The position numbers were made by a program, and so were the translations under genes. A stretch of DNA of 64,000 nt from Streptomyces luteolifulvus (GTDB lineage: Bacteria > Actinomycetota > Actinomycetes > Streptomycetales > Streptomycetaceae), in assembly GCF_008806595.1 (NCBI RefSeq), contig NZ_VZRB01000016.1, forward strand, positions 62,001 through 126,000, written 5' to 3'. The notes below the pieces were generated by a model. The model was not told the DNA's origin. It saw only the letters and a list, made by a program, of their open reading frames with translations, and did no database searches. This document shows positions 1-8,300 of this stretch, one piece after another; position 1 is the first letter of the stretch; each line of letters opens with the position of its first letter.

Positions 1-376
1 CCCGCAGAATCCCGCCGTTCGCACCCGCGACGCCACACCTCTCACACTCCCCACACATTCCCCCGCGGTTGCTCAACGGCCCCTCTACCGTGCCCTGATA
101 GCTTCGTTCCCTGTCGCATACACGAACCACGGGGGGGAGATCGACTGTGGCCTGCCGCGCCCAACACCGTCGTTGCGAGTGCTGCGGCGTCGGCATCGAC
201 ACCGTCCGGCGCGAAGCGTCCGGAGATCACTCTCCCCGACAACTTCCAGCTCACCGGCTGCTAGCGATGCGGGCTCGTCGCGAAAGTCAGGGCGCCTCCG
301 GCAACTGCGACGAGGACTGCCAGTAACCCTTCACACAGGGCTCACCACTTCACGCCTCCAAGGAGCGAACCCCGTC
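1..376. other. No gene supported; upstream of a decayed lipoprotein gene
   Basis: I see no convincing reading frame here. The open frames on both strands have no ribosome-binding site and the arginine- or proline-rich composition typical of wrong frames in high-GC DNA. The only signal is the Shine-Dalgarno-like aaggag at about 360-365, which belongs to the start at 377. Confidence 0.5.
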
Positions 377-697
377 ATGCCCCGCCCCGCCCCCACCCGC
401 GCGACCCGCAAGAACCTCATAGGCCTCGCCACCCTCGGCATGGCTGCTTCGGCCGCCGCCCTCACAGGGTGCACCGGCGGCACCGACGACGCGGCCGAGC
501 CGACCGCCTCGCCGAGTGCCGCTCCCAAGGGCGCCGTAACCCGCCAGCAGGCAGCGAAGATCGTCGACTTTACCGACTGCTGCGCTGTCCGCAGCGATAG
601 TGAACACCGTTCCGTCCAGTCCGCCTCCCGGGCGCGTCCGCAGCACGAGACGGCGATGGGACACCCTGGTAGGACCAGAGCTGGAAGGGCCGCTTGA
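377..697 (+). pseudogene. Truncated lipoprotein (5' remnant)
   Basis: The ATG at 377 follows an aaggag ribosome-binding site. The first 60 or so residues form a good lipoprotein precursor: a basic N-terminus, a hydrophobic stretch, and a lipobox ending LTGC near residue 34. A Ser/Pro/Ala-rich linker follows. After the segment KIVDFTD (about residue 67) composition changes abruptly to arginine/serine-rich sequence and the frame ends at 697, so the domain after the linker is lost or out of frame. It is best read as a broken lipoprotein gene at the edge of the toxin locus. The original function cannot be deduced. Confidence 0.5.
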
Positions 698-1022
698 AGT
701 GGAGGGAAGCTTCCCCTCTCGGCCCAAGACTTGCGATTGCACTGCGGCTCGCCCCCCTCGAAGGAACTGGCGACGACTTTTCCATTCTTGCGCTAGATGA
801 CCCGGGCTTGCACGGAGACGGGGGCGTTCTTGATCTGCGAACAGTTCCTTCATCACCCCAACTGGCATCCTCTGGACCCTGCCAACCTCACCCGCTGGTT
901 CCGCAGCTTCCTCGACCGGGCCACTTCCCTCAGCGGTAACCGGCCACTGACGTTGCCACCAACGTTACCGTCAAAGCACCAGGATGCCCGCCGAGAGAAC
1001 CATCGGCGGGCTCCTGTATTAG
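698..1022. other. Degenerate coding-like region without an intact gene
   Basis: Short protein-like stretches appear in different plus-strand frames, for example LEGTGDDFSILALDD near 750-800 and HPNWHPLDPANLTRWFRSFL near 855-915. They look like one decayed gene broken by frameshifts. The second stretch has a faint resemblance to the C-terminal part of tyrosine recombinases, but catalytic residues cannot be placed. No start, ribosome site or full domain is visible. Confidence 0.3.
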
Positions 1023-1457
1023 CTATTCGGAGGCGACCATGAAAGCCACGACGCGGCCACTGGTCGGCACACTTTCGGCGAGTGGCCCGAGGGAATCTCC
1101 CTTGATAATGACCGTCTTCCCGTTCTTTGCAGTAACGACTCCACGAGCAAAAACAGTCAGAAACACCTCTACTGTCACCGCATTCCGCCCATCTCCGCGA
1201 ATAGGCGCAAACTGATGGAATGCATCCTCTTCTAGACCGGAAAGCCAGTCACTCTCGGAAGCTACAGCAATCCAGTCACCTTGCCGCGTGATTTGCACAC
1301 CGGAAACGCCGAGTAGAAGCGCCTCCAATGCTATTTGTGAGGCAACCTCCACGGGGTTATAAACCCCACCTCTAAAGAAACGAGACTGCTCTCGCCGGAT
1401 ATACTCCAGCACGTCAACAGTGACCAGATCCTCAGGGTGAAACACGGACACCACCAC
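1023..1457 (-). CDS. Hypothetical protein, candidate immunity partner of the adjacent toxin-tip fragment
   Basis: About 144 residues from one of three consecutive in-frame GTG codons (1457, 1454 or 1451). The start overlaps the last 20 or so bases of the preceding gene, which suggests translational coupling. The product is small, acidic and cytosolic, with no signal peptide. It begins VSVFHPEDLVTVDVLEYI and ends GRVVAFMVASE. I recognise no named family. Its place directly after a toxin-tip-like frame, inside an array of Rhs tips and immunity genes, is the only evidence for an immunity role. Longer starts reach into the upstream gene in a poor-quality frame and were rejected. Confidence 0.5.
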   Translation of the reverse strand: MVVSVFHPEDLVTVDVLEYIRREQSRFFRGGVYNPVEVASQIALEALLLGVSGVQITRQGDWIAVASESDWLSGLEEDAFHQFAPIRGDGRNAVTVEVFLTVFARGVVTAKNGKTVIIKGDSLGPLAESVPTSGRVVAFMVASE

Positions 1458-1785
1458 TGGCTCGCAGCTGATTGAATAGATCGAATGCTGATGTCGGGAT
1501 GTGAAACTCCTCGCCCGCGAACGATGGCGATTTCGGACTCGTTGGGATGGATCGCGTAACAGCACCCGCGTCCCGCAACTGAGCCATCGCATCATCAGTG
1601 ATGGTGACCCTAACCATGGCTCCACGACCATTCCTCACGGCGAAGAACTCGGCATCACTAGCATGTGTCGCCACGAAGAAACCTCCCGGGCCATCCGTGT
1701 GCTTGGCAGCTGCTTTACTCGCGTCCAAGCCATTATTCAGAATGTCGACGAGGGAACTGAGGTTTTCGCTTCGGGGTGACGTCAT
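1432..1785 (-). pseudogene. Orphan toxin-tip-like fragment cut by an IS element
   Basis: The frame gives up to 117 residues. Its body has the pattern GGFFVATHASDAEFFAV, then a lysine/proline-rich turn, then GEEFHIPTSAFDLFNQL, ending RVSP. This resembles the C-terminal variable domains of polymorphic toxins (ADP-ribosyltransferase-like folds are common in that class); the assignment is inference. The ATG at 1785 lies within the terminal repeat of the IS630-family element, so the first few codons are IS-derived and the native N-terminus, probably a carrier protein, was lost. It overlaps the following candidate immunity gene. Whether the fragment is still expressed is unknown. Confidence 0.45.
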
Positions 1786-2891
1786 GGCGGGGCCAGGGTG
1801 AGGCCGGTCTCGGTAATGAAGCCGTCGAGGAGGTCGGCCCGGTACTGCATCTTCTTCAGCCGGGTGCGGGTCAGGTCGGCGAGGGCGTCGACAGTGCAGG
1901 CTGCAAGGTTGCCCAGGTCGTTCTTCAAGTTCGCCCACACGCCTTCAGCCGGGTTCAGGTCCGGGGCGTAGGCCGGCAGGCGGAAGACGGTCAACCACCG
2001 CTGCCGGGCGGCCAATAACTCGCGCATCAGCGTGTGCTTGTGCTGAGTGGAGTTGTCCCAGACCAGCACGATCTTTCCGCCGAGCTGCTGGTGAGCGGCC
2101 TCCAGCAGGTCAGCGAAGTCCTGCTCCCTGAAACCGTTCTTCTCACGGCGCCGTCCGGGGTGGTGAACGAGCATCCGGTAGATCAGGCGGGTCCGCTCGC
2201 CCGGCTTCGCGCAGACCATCCCGGCCACCGACACCCTCCCCGATCCCTTCCCTGACACCCTGACCTGCGGCGACACTCCGATGCGGGACCAGGTGCGGGC
2301 CTTGGGCGGACGCAGCGCCTGGCCCGACTCGTCCTCGAACACCAGCCACGCGTCCTGCTCCCTCACCTTCTTTCCACGCGCGCCCACGTCTCCTCCCGCC
2401 ACACCCGCACCTGCTCCTCGTCCCGCTCCGCGGCCCGGTGCACGGGGACCTGGACGGAAAAGCCCATCTGCCGCAGGATCCGGGACAGTTGCGGCTGGCT
2501 GAAGCGCACGTGGAAGCGCCGGGCGACCAGCACCGAGATCCTCGCCAGCGTCCAGCGCTGGTCCTCACTCCAGCCGTGCACGGCCGGGCCCTGCTCCAGC
2601 GCGCGGGCCAGCCAGGCCCGCCAAACCGGCTTCATCCGCGAGGCGACCCCCGAGGGGCCCTTGGACCGCAACGCGTCCATTCCGCCCTCCCGCCAGGCCG
2701 CCTGCCAGGCGTACGCGGACTTCCGCGACACCCGTAAGGCCCGCGCGACCTGCGGAGGCTTCAACCCCACAGCTAACAACTCGGCGGCCTGGAACCGCAC
2801 CTGCTCCCGCCGGGCCCGCTCCACCGCGGTCAGACCGCCCCCATCGGGATACCTCATCCCACCGGCATACACCCACTGCCGAAGTCACCCC
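1773..2891 (-). mobile_element. IS630-family insertion sequence
   Basis: About 1.1 kb. It is bounded by short imperfect terminal inverted repeats: GGGGTGACGTC at 1773-1783 and its near-complement GAAGTCACCCC at 2881-2891 (10 of 11 positions pair). The transposase occupies nearly the whole element in two overlapping frames. I do not see the TA duplication expected of typical IS630 members at these ends, so the exact boundary is uncertain. The insertion truncates the toxin-tip-like frame at 1432-1785. Confidence 0.6.
1782..2857 (-). CDS. IS630-family DDE transposase, two frames joined by a -1 frameshift
   Basis: Frame one (2363-2857, ATG at 2857) encodes the DNA-binding half. It has helix-turn-helix segments around QVARALRVSRKSAYAW and a winged-helix-like region ending FSQPQLSRILRQMGF. 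Frame two (1782-2402) carries the catalytic core with FEDESG, VLVWDNSTQ and PDLNPAEGVW, which supply the D, D and E residues of the DDE triad. The second frame is -1 to the first, and the overlap contains ggaaagaagg just before the first stop. A programmed -1 frameshift there would make one transposase of roughly 350 residues, common in this family. A simple inactivating indel is the alternative. Confidence 0.8.
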
Positions 2892-2997
2892 ACTCAAAGC
2901 CGCCCGCGACCACAGCCCCGCCGCCTGCCGTGTCCAGCACCCTGGCCATCCCGCAGGCCCGATGCACCGCGACACGAGGCACGCCGGACCGCCTACG
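2892..2997. other. Short spacer between the IS and the SUKH-3 gene
   Basis: No gene is visible. It may hold residual sequence of whatever the IS630 element interrupted, but joining it to the fragment at 1432-1785 does not restore a continuous frame. Confidence 0.4.
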
Positions 2998-3969
2998 TCA
3001 ACGGTCGACCTGGCGAATCGGCCTGGTGAGTTTTCCCAGGGCCTCGTCGGGTGTGGAGGCCAGGAGCCTGACCGAGTCCATGCCTGCGTAGACCGCGCCG
3101 TCCTCCGCCATGGCCACGTACTGGTTCCGGCGGTCGATCATGCCGAGGGGATAGAGATCGGCTCCCGCCTGCTCGCCGAGGTCGTCGAGGATCTCGGCGT
3201 CCCACATCGCCAGGAGCGGGTCCAGCCGGAACTCCGCCCATGGCATCGAGTCCAGTGGTGCACGGAACGGGACTCCCACGTAACCGAATTCCGCGAGAAA
3301 TCTCCGTGCGGCGTCGTGGATCTCGTATTCGCCAGTCTGCAGGAGAATGTTCTCCCACGTCCCGGTGGGGATCGACCGGCCAGGGGCCCAGCCTGCTGCC
3401 CGCAACACACGATCCGTGTCCGCGGGCCAGCGCCGCCCGGCATCGTCACCGGTTTCCACGACATCGAGCCGCCGCCAGAACGCGTGCGTACCCACCGGTG
3501 CGTGCAGTACCCCGGAGGTGGCAGAGGCGCTCTGGGTCGACACCAGCCGGTCCAGGGCCTGATCCGGGGTCTTGGCCAGCAGTTCCACGCGATCGCGGGC
3601 GATATAGAGCGCGCCGTCCTGGGCGATGCCGAGGTGACTGCTTCCTTCGTCCGCCGTGCCCACGGGGTACAGGGGCGTTCCCGCGTCCCGGCTCATCCTC
3701 GCGAACGTCTCGTCCTCCCACTCGGCTTGGAGGGGATCGAACCTGACGGCCGACCGGGTGGTGACCGGGTCGGCGGGCCAACCGTACGTGATCAGCCCAC
3801 CGAATTCGGAGAGGAACCGCCGAGCGGCCTCGTGGGGCACGAAGGTCCCGCGCTCGCGCAGGATCCACTCCCACGCCTCCGTCGGCACCGACCGACCGGG
3901 CCGCCAGCCGGCCCGACGCAGCACACCATCGGTCTCCGCGGACCAATGCTGCATTTGATCAGGGCTCAT
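2998..3969 (-). CDS. Double SUKH-3 domain immunity protein
   Basis: 323 residues made of two tandem SUKH-3-type domains of about 155 residues each. Both carry the same landmarks in order: VLRRAGWRPGRSV / VLRAAGWAPGRSI, a tryptophan plus leucine helix, AARRFLSEFGGL / AARRFLAEFGYV, a phenylalanine-rich strand, LYPVG / LYPLG, an ALYIA / AVYAG strand, and a C-terminal DQALDRL / DEALGKL helix. SUKH proteins are immunity proteins against contact-dependent and polymorphic toxins, including nucleic-acid deaminases. The ATG at 3969 overlaps the stop of the restored deaminase frame as TGATG, so the gene was translationally coupled to that toxin. A GTG one codon upstream (3972) is an alternative start. 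A cytosolic protein. Confidence 0.85.
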   Translation of the reverse strand: MSPDQMQHWSAETDGVLRRAGWRPGRSVPTEAWEWILRERGTFVPHEAARRFLSEFGGLITYGWPADPVTTRSAVRFDPLQAEWEDETFARMSRDAGTPLYPVGTADEGSSHLGIAQDGALYIARDRVELLAKTPDQALDRLVSTQSASATSGVLHAPVGTHAFWRRLDVVETGDDAGRRWPADTDRVLRAAGWAPGRSIPTGTWENILLQTGEYEIHDAARRFLAEFGYVGVPFRAPLDSMPWAEFRLDPLLAMWDAEILDDLGEQAGADLYPLGMIDRRNQYVAMAEDGAVYAGMDSVRLLASTPDEALGKLTRPIRQVDR

Positions 3970-4726
3970 CACATAACCGCCCGAACACCCAACTCATCAA
4001 GAACATGTTGACAGGACGCGCAAGGCGCCTTCGGAACACCGTGCATGGGATTGCCTTCTCGCGCACGTTCACGGCCGCCATGACCCCGCCTCGGGGGTCC
4101 ACCCCGGCCTTCATGGCCTTCGACAGCGCTTCGGCCTCGCCGCACTTCGAGTGTGCTCCGCCGACGCTCTCCTTGACGGCCTCCGGGACCCGATCATAGG
4201 CAGCTTGCACGTCAGGGTGCAGGTCATGACTGCCACCGCCCTTGATACTCGCACCGTGGAACGGCTCGCCATGCCCCGGCACCGACAGCCTGCCGTGCTC
4301 GTCGGCCTGGTCTTCTTGTTGGAACACCGCTGCGGACTTGCCCACCCACTCCAGCATCGCGTCCTCACCGGTCGTGTCCCGCGACGTGGTGTAGGGGATC
4401 AAGCACTATGCATTCCGGTTCAAGGCTCATGTCGAAGTGCGTGGGGCGGCAGCCCACGAAGCCTCCTGGTAAGGGGAGTTGGACACCCGATCGGGCCGAG
4501 CCGCCGTCCCTGACCTGCGGATTCCGCTGTCTTGATCCCCTGCACCACCTGGCGGGACGCCATCTCCTCACCGGCCATCCCATTGACCAGACCCAACGCC
4601 TCCGACACATCGTCCGCGAAGTCATGCAGCCGTCTTCGCCAGCGACCGCACCCGGTCCGGATCACCGGGCGTCGGATCCCCCTCCAGATCCAGCACATGC
4701 CAATCCCGCGGCCGATACCCCGCCAT
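3969..4726 (-). pseudogene. Decayed Rhs 5' end fused to a YwqJ-type deaminase toxin tip
   Basis: The first part (4726 to about 4320) duplicates the start of the intact Rhs gene, including the AMLEWVGKSAAVF segment. A one-base insertion near 4630 shifts the frame and a 193-bp MITE-like element interrupts it. The whole Rhs barrel is missing: after SAAVFQ the frame passes straight into a tip domain with HSKCGEAEALSKA, the H/C-x-E zinc and catalytic motif of YwqJ-type deaminases. The matching PCxxC motif is out of frame, but another frame reads GVPKAPCASCQHVLDELGV at about 3987-4040 and stops at TGA 3969-3971. A single indel therefore broke the tip. Its cognate immunity gene, the double SUKH-3 protein, follows at once. 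Confidence 0.7.
4372..4564. mobile_element. MITE-like element, 193 bp, with target-site duplication
   Basis: Comparison with the intact Rhs gene at about 9844-9853 shows an insertion flanked by a perfect 10-bp direct repeat TCCTCACCGG (4362-4371 and 4565-4574), which is single in the intact copy. The insert has imperfect terminal inverted repeats of about 32 bp: 4372-4403 pairs with 4531-4564, with the core TGGTG(T/C)AGGGGATCAAG in common. It encodes no transposase. Together these are the marks of a non-autonomous miniature element. A 10-bp duplication fits IS4-like transposases better than IS630, but the helper is not identified. Confidence 0.75.
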
Positions 4727-4797
4727 ACCCCAACCCCCGTCACACGCGCACCGTCAACAACCGTATGCACACGCGAACTTACAAGGCACACCCGTTA
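4565..4797 (-). repeat. Second copy of the Rhs leader and 5' coding segment
   Basis: This stretch, plus 4320-4371 beyond the MITE, repeats 9844-10077 and 9804-9853 almost base for base, apart from a few substitutions and a one-base indel. It includes the whole 70-bp leader upstream of the Rhs start. Similarity stops at 4797/10077. It is the residue of an Rhs-type gene duplication or of recombination that seeded a displaced tip cassette. Confidence 0.8.
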
Positions 4798-4951
4798 GAC
4801 GGAAAGGTCAATGTGCACAACTGCCGGTCGACACGCCCGCCGTCCACAGCCACCAGCCCTGCCGAGTGCCAGTGGCCCGGACACCTCGGCCGGCGGTCGC
4901 TGATCGGGCGCTCGATCGCATGCGGCCCGGCCAGCGGATGAGGCGGCGCCC

Positions 4952-5380
4952 CTACTGCAAGAGGTCGTCCGAGAAGGGGTCGGCCTGCTCTCCCCATTGG
5001 AAGCTGTAGTTCCCCCTGGTCTCGTCAAAGGCAACATTCAGTCCACGATCCGGGAGTTCGAACTCACGCCTGAGCCAGCCGTCCATGGCCAACGCTGCAA
5101 CTTCTGATCGGAAGTGGGCGAGCGGGAAGGTGAGCGAAGTGACTTTGACGAGCAGACCCTCGGGATTCCGCGAAACAAGATCGGAGGCGTGGGCCGCCAG
5201 CCCGAAAGAAAGCCAGGCTGCGTCCCGCCAATTTACGCCCCTGGGCAGAGCCAGGCGCACATTCCGGTCAACCTGCAGGAAGAACTCCTCGGCAGCGCCC
5301 AAAGAGACGGACTCGGCTGCCAGGTCTGCAGCGAGACCGCCCAGTGGACTCCGGAAGCGATATTTGAACGTGCTGCTCAC
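4952..5380 (-). CDS. Probable immunity protein for the Rhs toxin tip
   Basis: 142 residues from a GTG at 5380, only 11 bp after the Rhs stop and on the same strand. That is the standard place for the cognate immunity gene. The protein is soluble with no signal peptide or membrane segment; it starts SSTFKYRFRSPLGGLAADL and ends with a tryptophan- and acid-rich tail (QWGEQADPFSDDLLQ). I do not recognise an assigned immunity family. The role is inferred from position only. Confidence 0.6.
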   Translation of the reverse strand: MSSTFKYRFRSPLGGLAADLAAESVSLGAAEEFFLQVDRNVRLALPRGVNWRDAAWLSFGLAAHASDLVSRNPEGLLVKVTSLTFPLAHFRSEVAALAMDGWLRREFELPDRGLNVAFDETRGNYSFQWGEQADPFSDDLLQ

Positions 5381-5391
5381 GTAGACCCATC

Positions 5392-8300
5392 CTAGAACTT
5401 CAATAGGTGGAACACCGACTTGCTGAAGATATTCTCCGCCTGCCCCATTCCCGTGGGGGCTCGGACATAGTCATAGTCATGTGGAAGTCCATCACCCCAG
5501 AGTCGGCTGTGTTTGTCCGCGAATTCCGTCGCGGCGTCCTCCCCGATCTCATGGAGGTCGATCTTCTTCATGTTCTCAAAATCACTCGCACTCACCCTGA
5601 ACGGCATGACTTCCACTACGGCGCCCCGCCCGCGCAGCCGTTCAGCGTATCGCTCGGCATCCGCACGAGACTCCCATGAATAGACGCCTTCTCCGTAGTG
5701 TCCACGGTTCTCGGCCGTAGGCCACGGCGTACCGTCACCGCGTAGACGCGCGGCATTCTCGGCGTCTTGCACGGTGTAGAACTCATGGTAGTCGGGCGCC
5801 AGTCCGAGGCTGTCGGACCGGGTGTGCGGTGTGGTGACGTAGGCGATCGGGTTCGGCGCAGGTTCGAGGCCAAGCGGATCAGGGGACAGGTATCGGGCAC
5901 TCTCAGGGTCGTAGTGCCGGAAGTAGTTGTAGTGCAGTCCGGTCTCGGGATCGAAGTACTGGCCGGGAAAGCGGAGTGGGGTGTAGGTAGTGCTGTCGGC
6001 CGCCCAGGCCGTACTGCCCCATACCGTGCTGCGCATCCGCCATGCGATCTCGCCTGCCTCGTCAATGAGCTCTCGCGGTGTACCTATCAGATCGGTGACG
6101 ATGGCGAAGAAGCGCACGTCGACGTCTTCCTGCGAGCTTGCGGCGCCCGCTGCCGCCGTGATGCGCTCCGTCTGGCCAATGGGGCGGCGGCCTTGATGGT
6201 CCCAGGTGAGCGTGATCCGATGAGGCAACTCATCACTGGTGGTGGTCTGTTCGCAAAGGGTCGTTCCGTCCCAGGTGAAGTCGGTGCGCTCGGTGACTGT
6301 TTCGCCGTCGGCGGCCATGCGCAACTTGGCCGTTCGACGTCCCAGGGGGTCGTAGGTGTAACGCCAGGTCGTTCCGTCAGGTGTGCGGATCACCGTCAGA
6401 CGGTCCTCCGCATCCCATCCGTAATGCCAGGTGTCGGGCTTGCGGGACAGACGGGTCTTCTGCCGCAGGACGACGCGGCCAAGTGCATCGTGTTCGTACC
6501 GTACTCGGCCGGCACTGGTAATCCTGGTTCCGTGGTAGGAGCGCGGGCCAGTCGCCTCGTGATTGGGGTGCGCGGCCGGCCACATGGCGTGCGTCTGGTT
6601 GCCAGCCTCGTCATAGGCGTACGTCTCCGACCAGTTCGACGCGTGAACCGCCGTAACTCGGCCCGTCGCGTCCAGATCGAAACGTTGGCGACCGCCGAGC
6701 AGATCATCGATGCCTGCCAAATGGCCGTCCGTGCGGTACGTGTAGGACCGATGCTGAACCGATCTGCCGTCACGTCCAGTCACTGACTGGGCGGTGATCC
6801 GCCCCAGCGAGTCAAACGTGTGCGCCAAGGTGACCGCATCACCGATGTGCCGGGTGATCTCGCGGCCGACAGGGTCGTACGCGAAGTCGATGCTGCGGCC
6901 CGACGAGGTCAATCGGACGGGATGGCCGACCTCGTTGTAGGCCCACGAACTCGTCGCCCCCGTCGGTGTCGTGCGGTGGGTGCGACGTCCCAACTCGTCG
7001 TGGATGTAGGTGACGGTACGGCCGTCCACGGTCTCGGACACGAGGCGGCCCAAGCGATCGCGCTGCAGCACAACCGTTGCATCGGGGCCCACCGCTTCGA
7101 CGAGTTCGCCGAAGGGGTCGTAGGTGAATGTCGTCACCAGACTGTCCACGTTCTTGCGGGTGACCCGTCCCATGACATCGCGCTCGTAATGGACGGTCTG
7201 GCCCAGGGTGTTGGTTCGGGTGGACAGGCGGCCGGCGGCATCGTGCGTATAGGTCAGGACCCGGTCGTCGAAGTCCTTCTCCGATATCAGGCGCCCGACC
7301 GCATCGTAGGTATAGGTCCACGTCAAACCGTGCGGACTGGTGACCTTCGTCAAGCGCAACCCGGCGTCATAGTCGAACTCGTGGCGAACGCCGTCCGGGC
7401 CCGTGCGGGCGGAGAGAAGGTCAAAATGGGTGTACTCGTATCGGGATACGGAGCCGGTCGCGTCGACGTGGACGGTGCGGTTGCCTTCTGCGTCGAATTC
7501 CCATGCCTCAGCCGAGCCGTCCGGGGCAGTACGTTGCACAAGACGCCCTTCCACGGTCCACTTCAGCCGGGTCACAGCGCCCGTCGCGTCGGTGATGGCG
7601 GTAGGTCTGCCGAAGGCGTCTCTCACACAACTTGTCACCCCGCCCAACGGATCGATGGTCGACACGGGCAGTCCCGCCGGGTCGCAACGAACCGCCGTGA
7701 CGTTGCCCAGCGGATCGATGACCGAGGTGAGGCGCCCGTGAGGGTCGTACGTGAAGCAAGTCGTCTTTCCTGCGGGGTCGGTCACTGATGTCCGGTTACC
7801 ACAGTCGTCGTATGTCAGGCGATGGGTTAGGCCGTCGAGGCTGACGACCGCGATAGGACGCCAGAGTTCGTTGTACTCCACACTGGTTTCGCAGCCGTCA
7901 GGACGGAGGACACTGACGGGTTGATCACTCTCGTTGCTCACGATCTGTGTGGTGTGACCAATGGCGTCCGTCCAGGACAACAGACGGTGGTGCTCGTCGC
8001 GTTCGGTCGTGGTCACTGCTCCCAAGGCGTCGATTTCGGCGACTACCTGGCTGTTGTCGTTGACTACGAAGCGGGTGACCGCCCCTTCGGCGGTCGTCAG
8101 GGTGGTGACTCGGTAGCCGGGCCATGCGGAGTCGATGCCGTCGTAGTCGAGGCTGATCGTGATGTGCCCCGCCTCGCCGCCCTCGGCGATACAGCGGTCG
8201 TGGTGATCGTAGGCATAGGCGTAGCGGCTGTTGTTCGTGTCCGTCCAGGACGTGATGCGCAGGCGCTCGTCATAGGTGAACCGCAGCGGGAGCCCACTGG

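Noticed and set aside
600..1042. Integrase gene near the left edge
   Set aside because: Only a faint resemblance in one short stretch. No catalytic R-H-R-Y residues can be placed and the frames are broken.
4005..4513. Small plus-strand frames across the decayed Rhs copy and MITE
   Set aside because: They cross the inserted element and known minus-strand coding remnants, with no ribosome sites.
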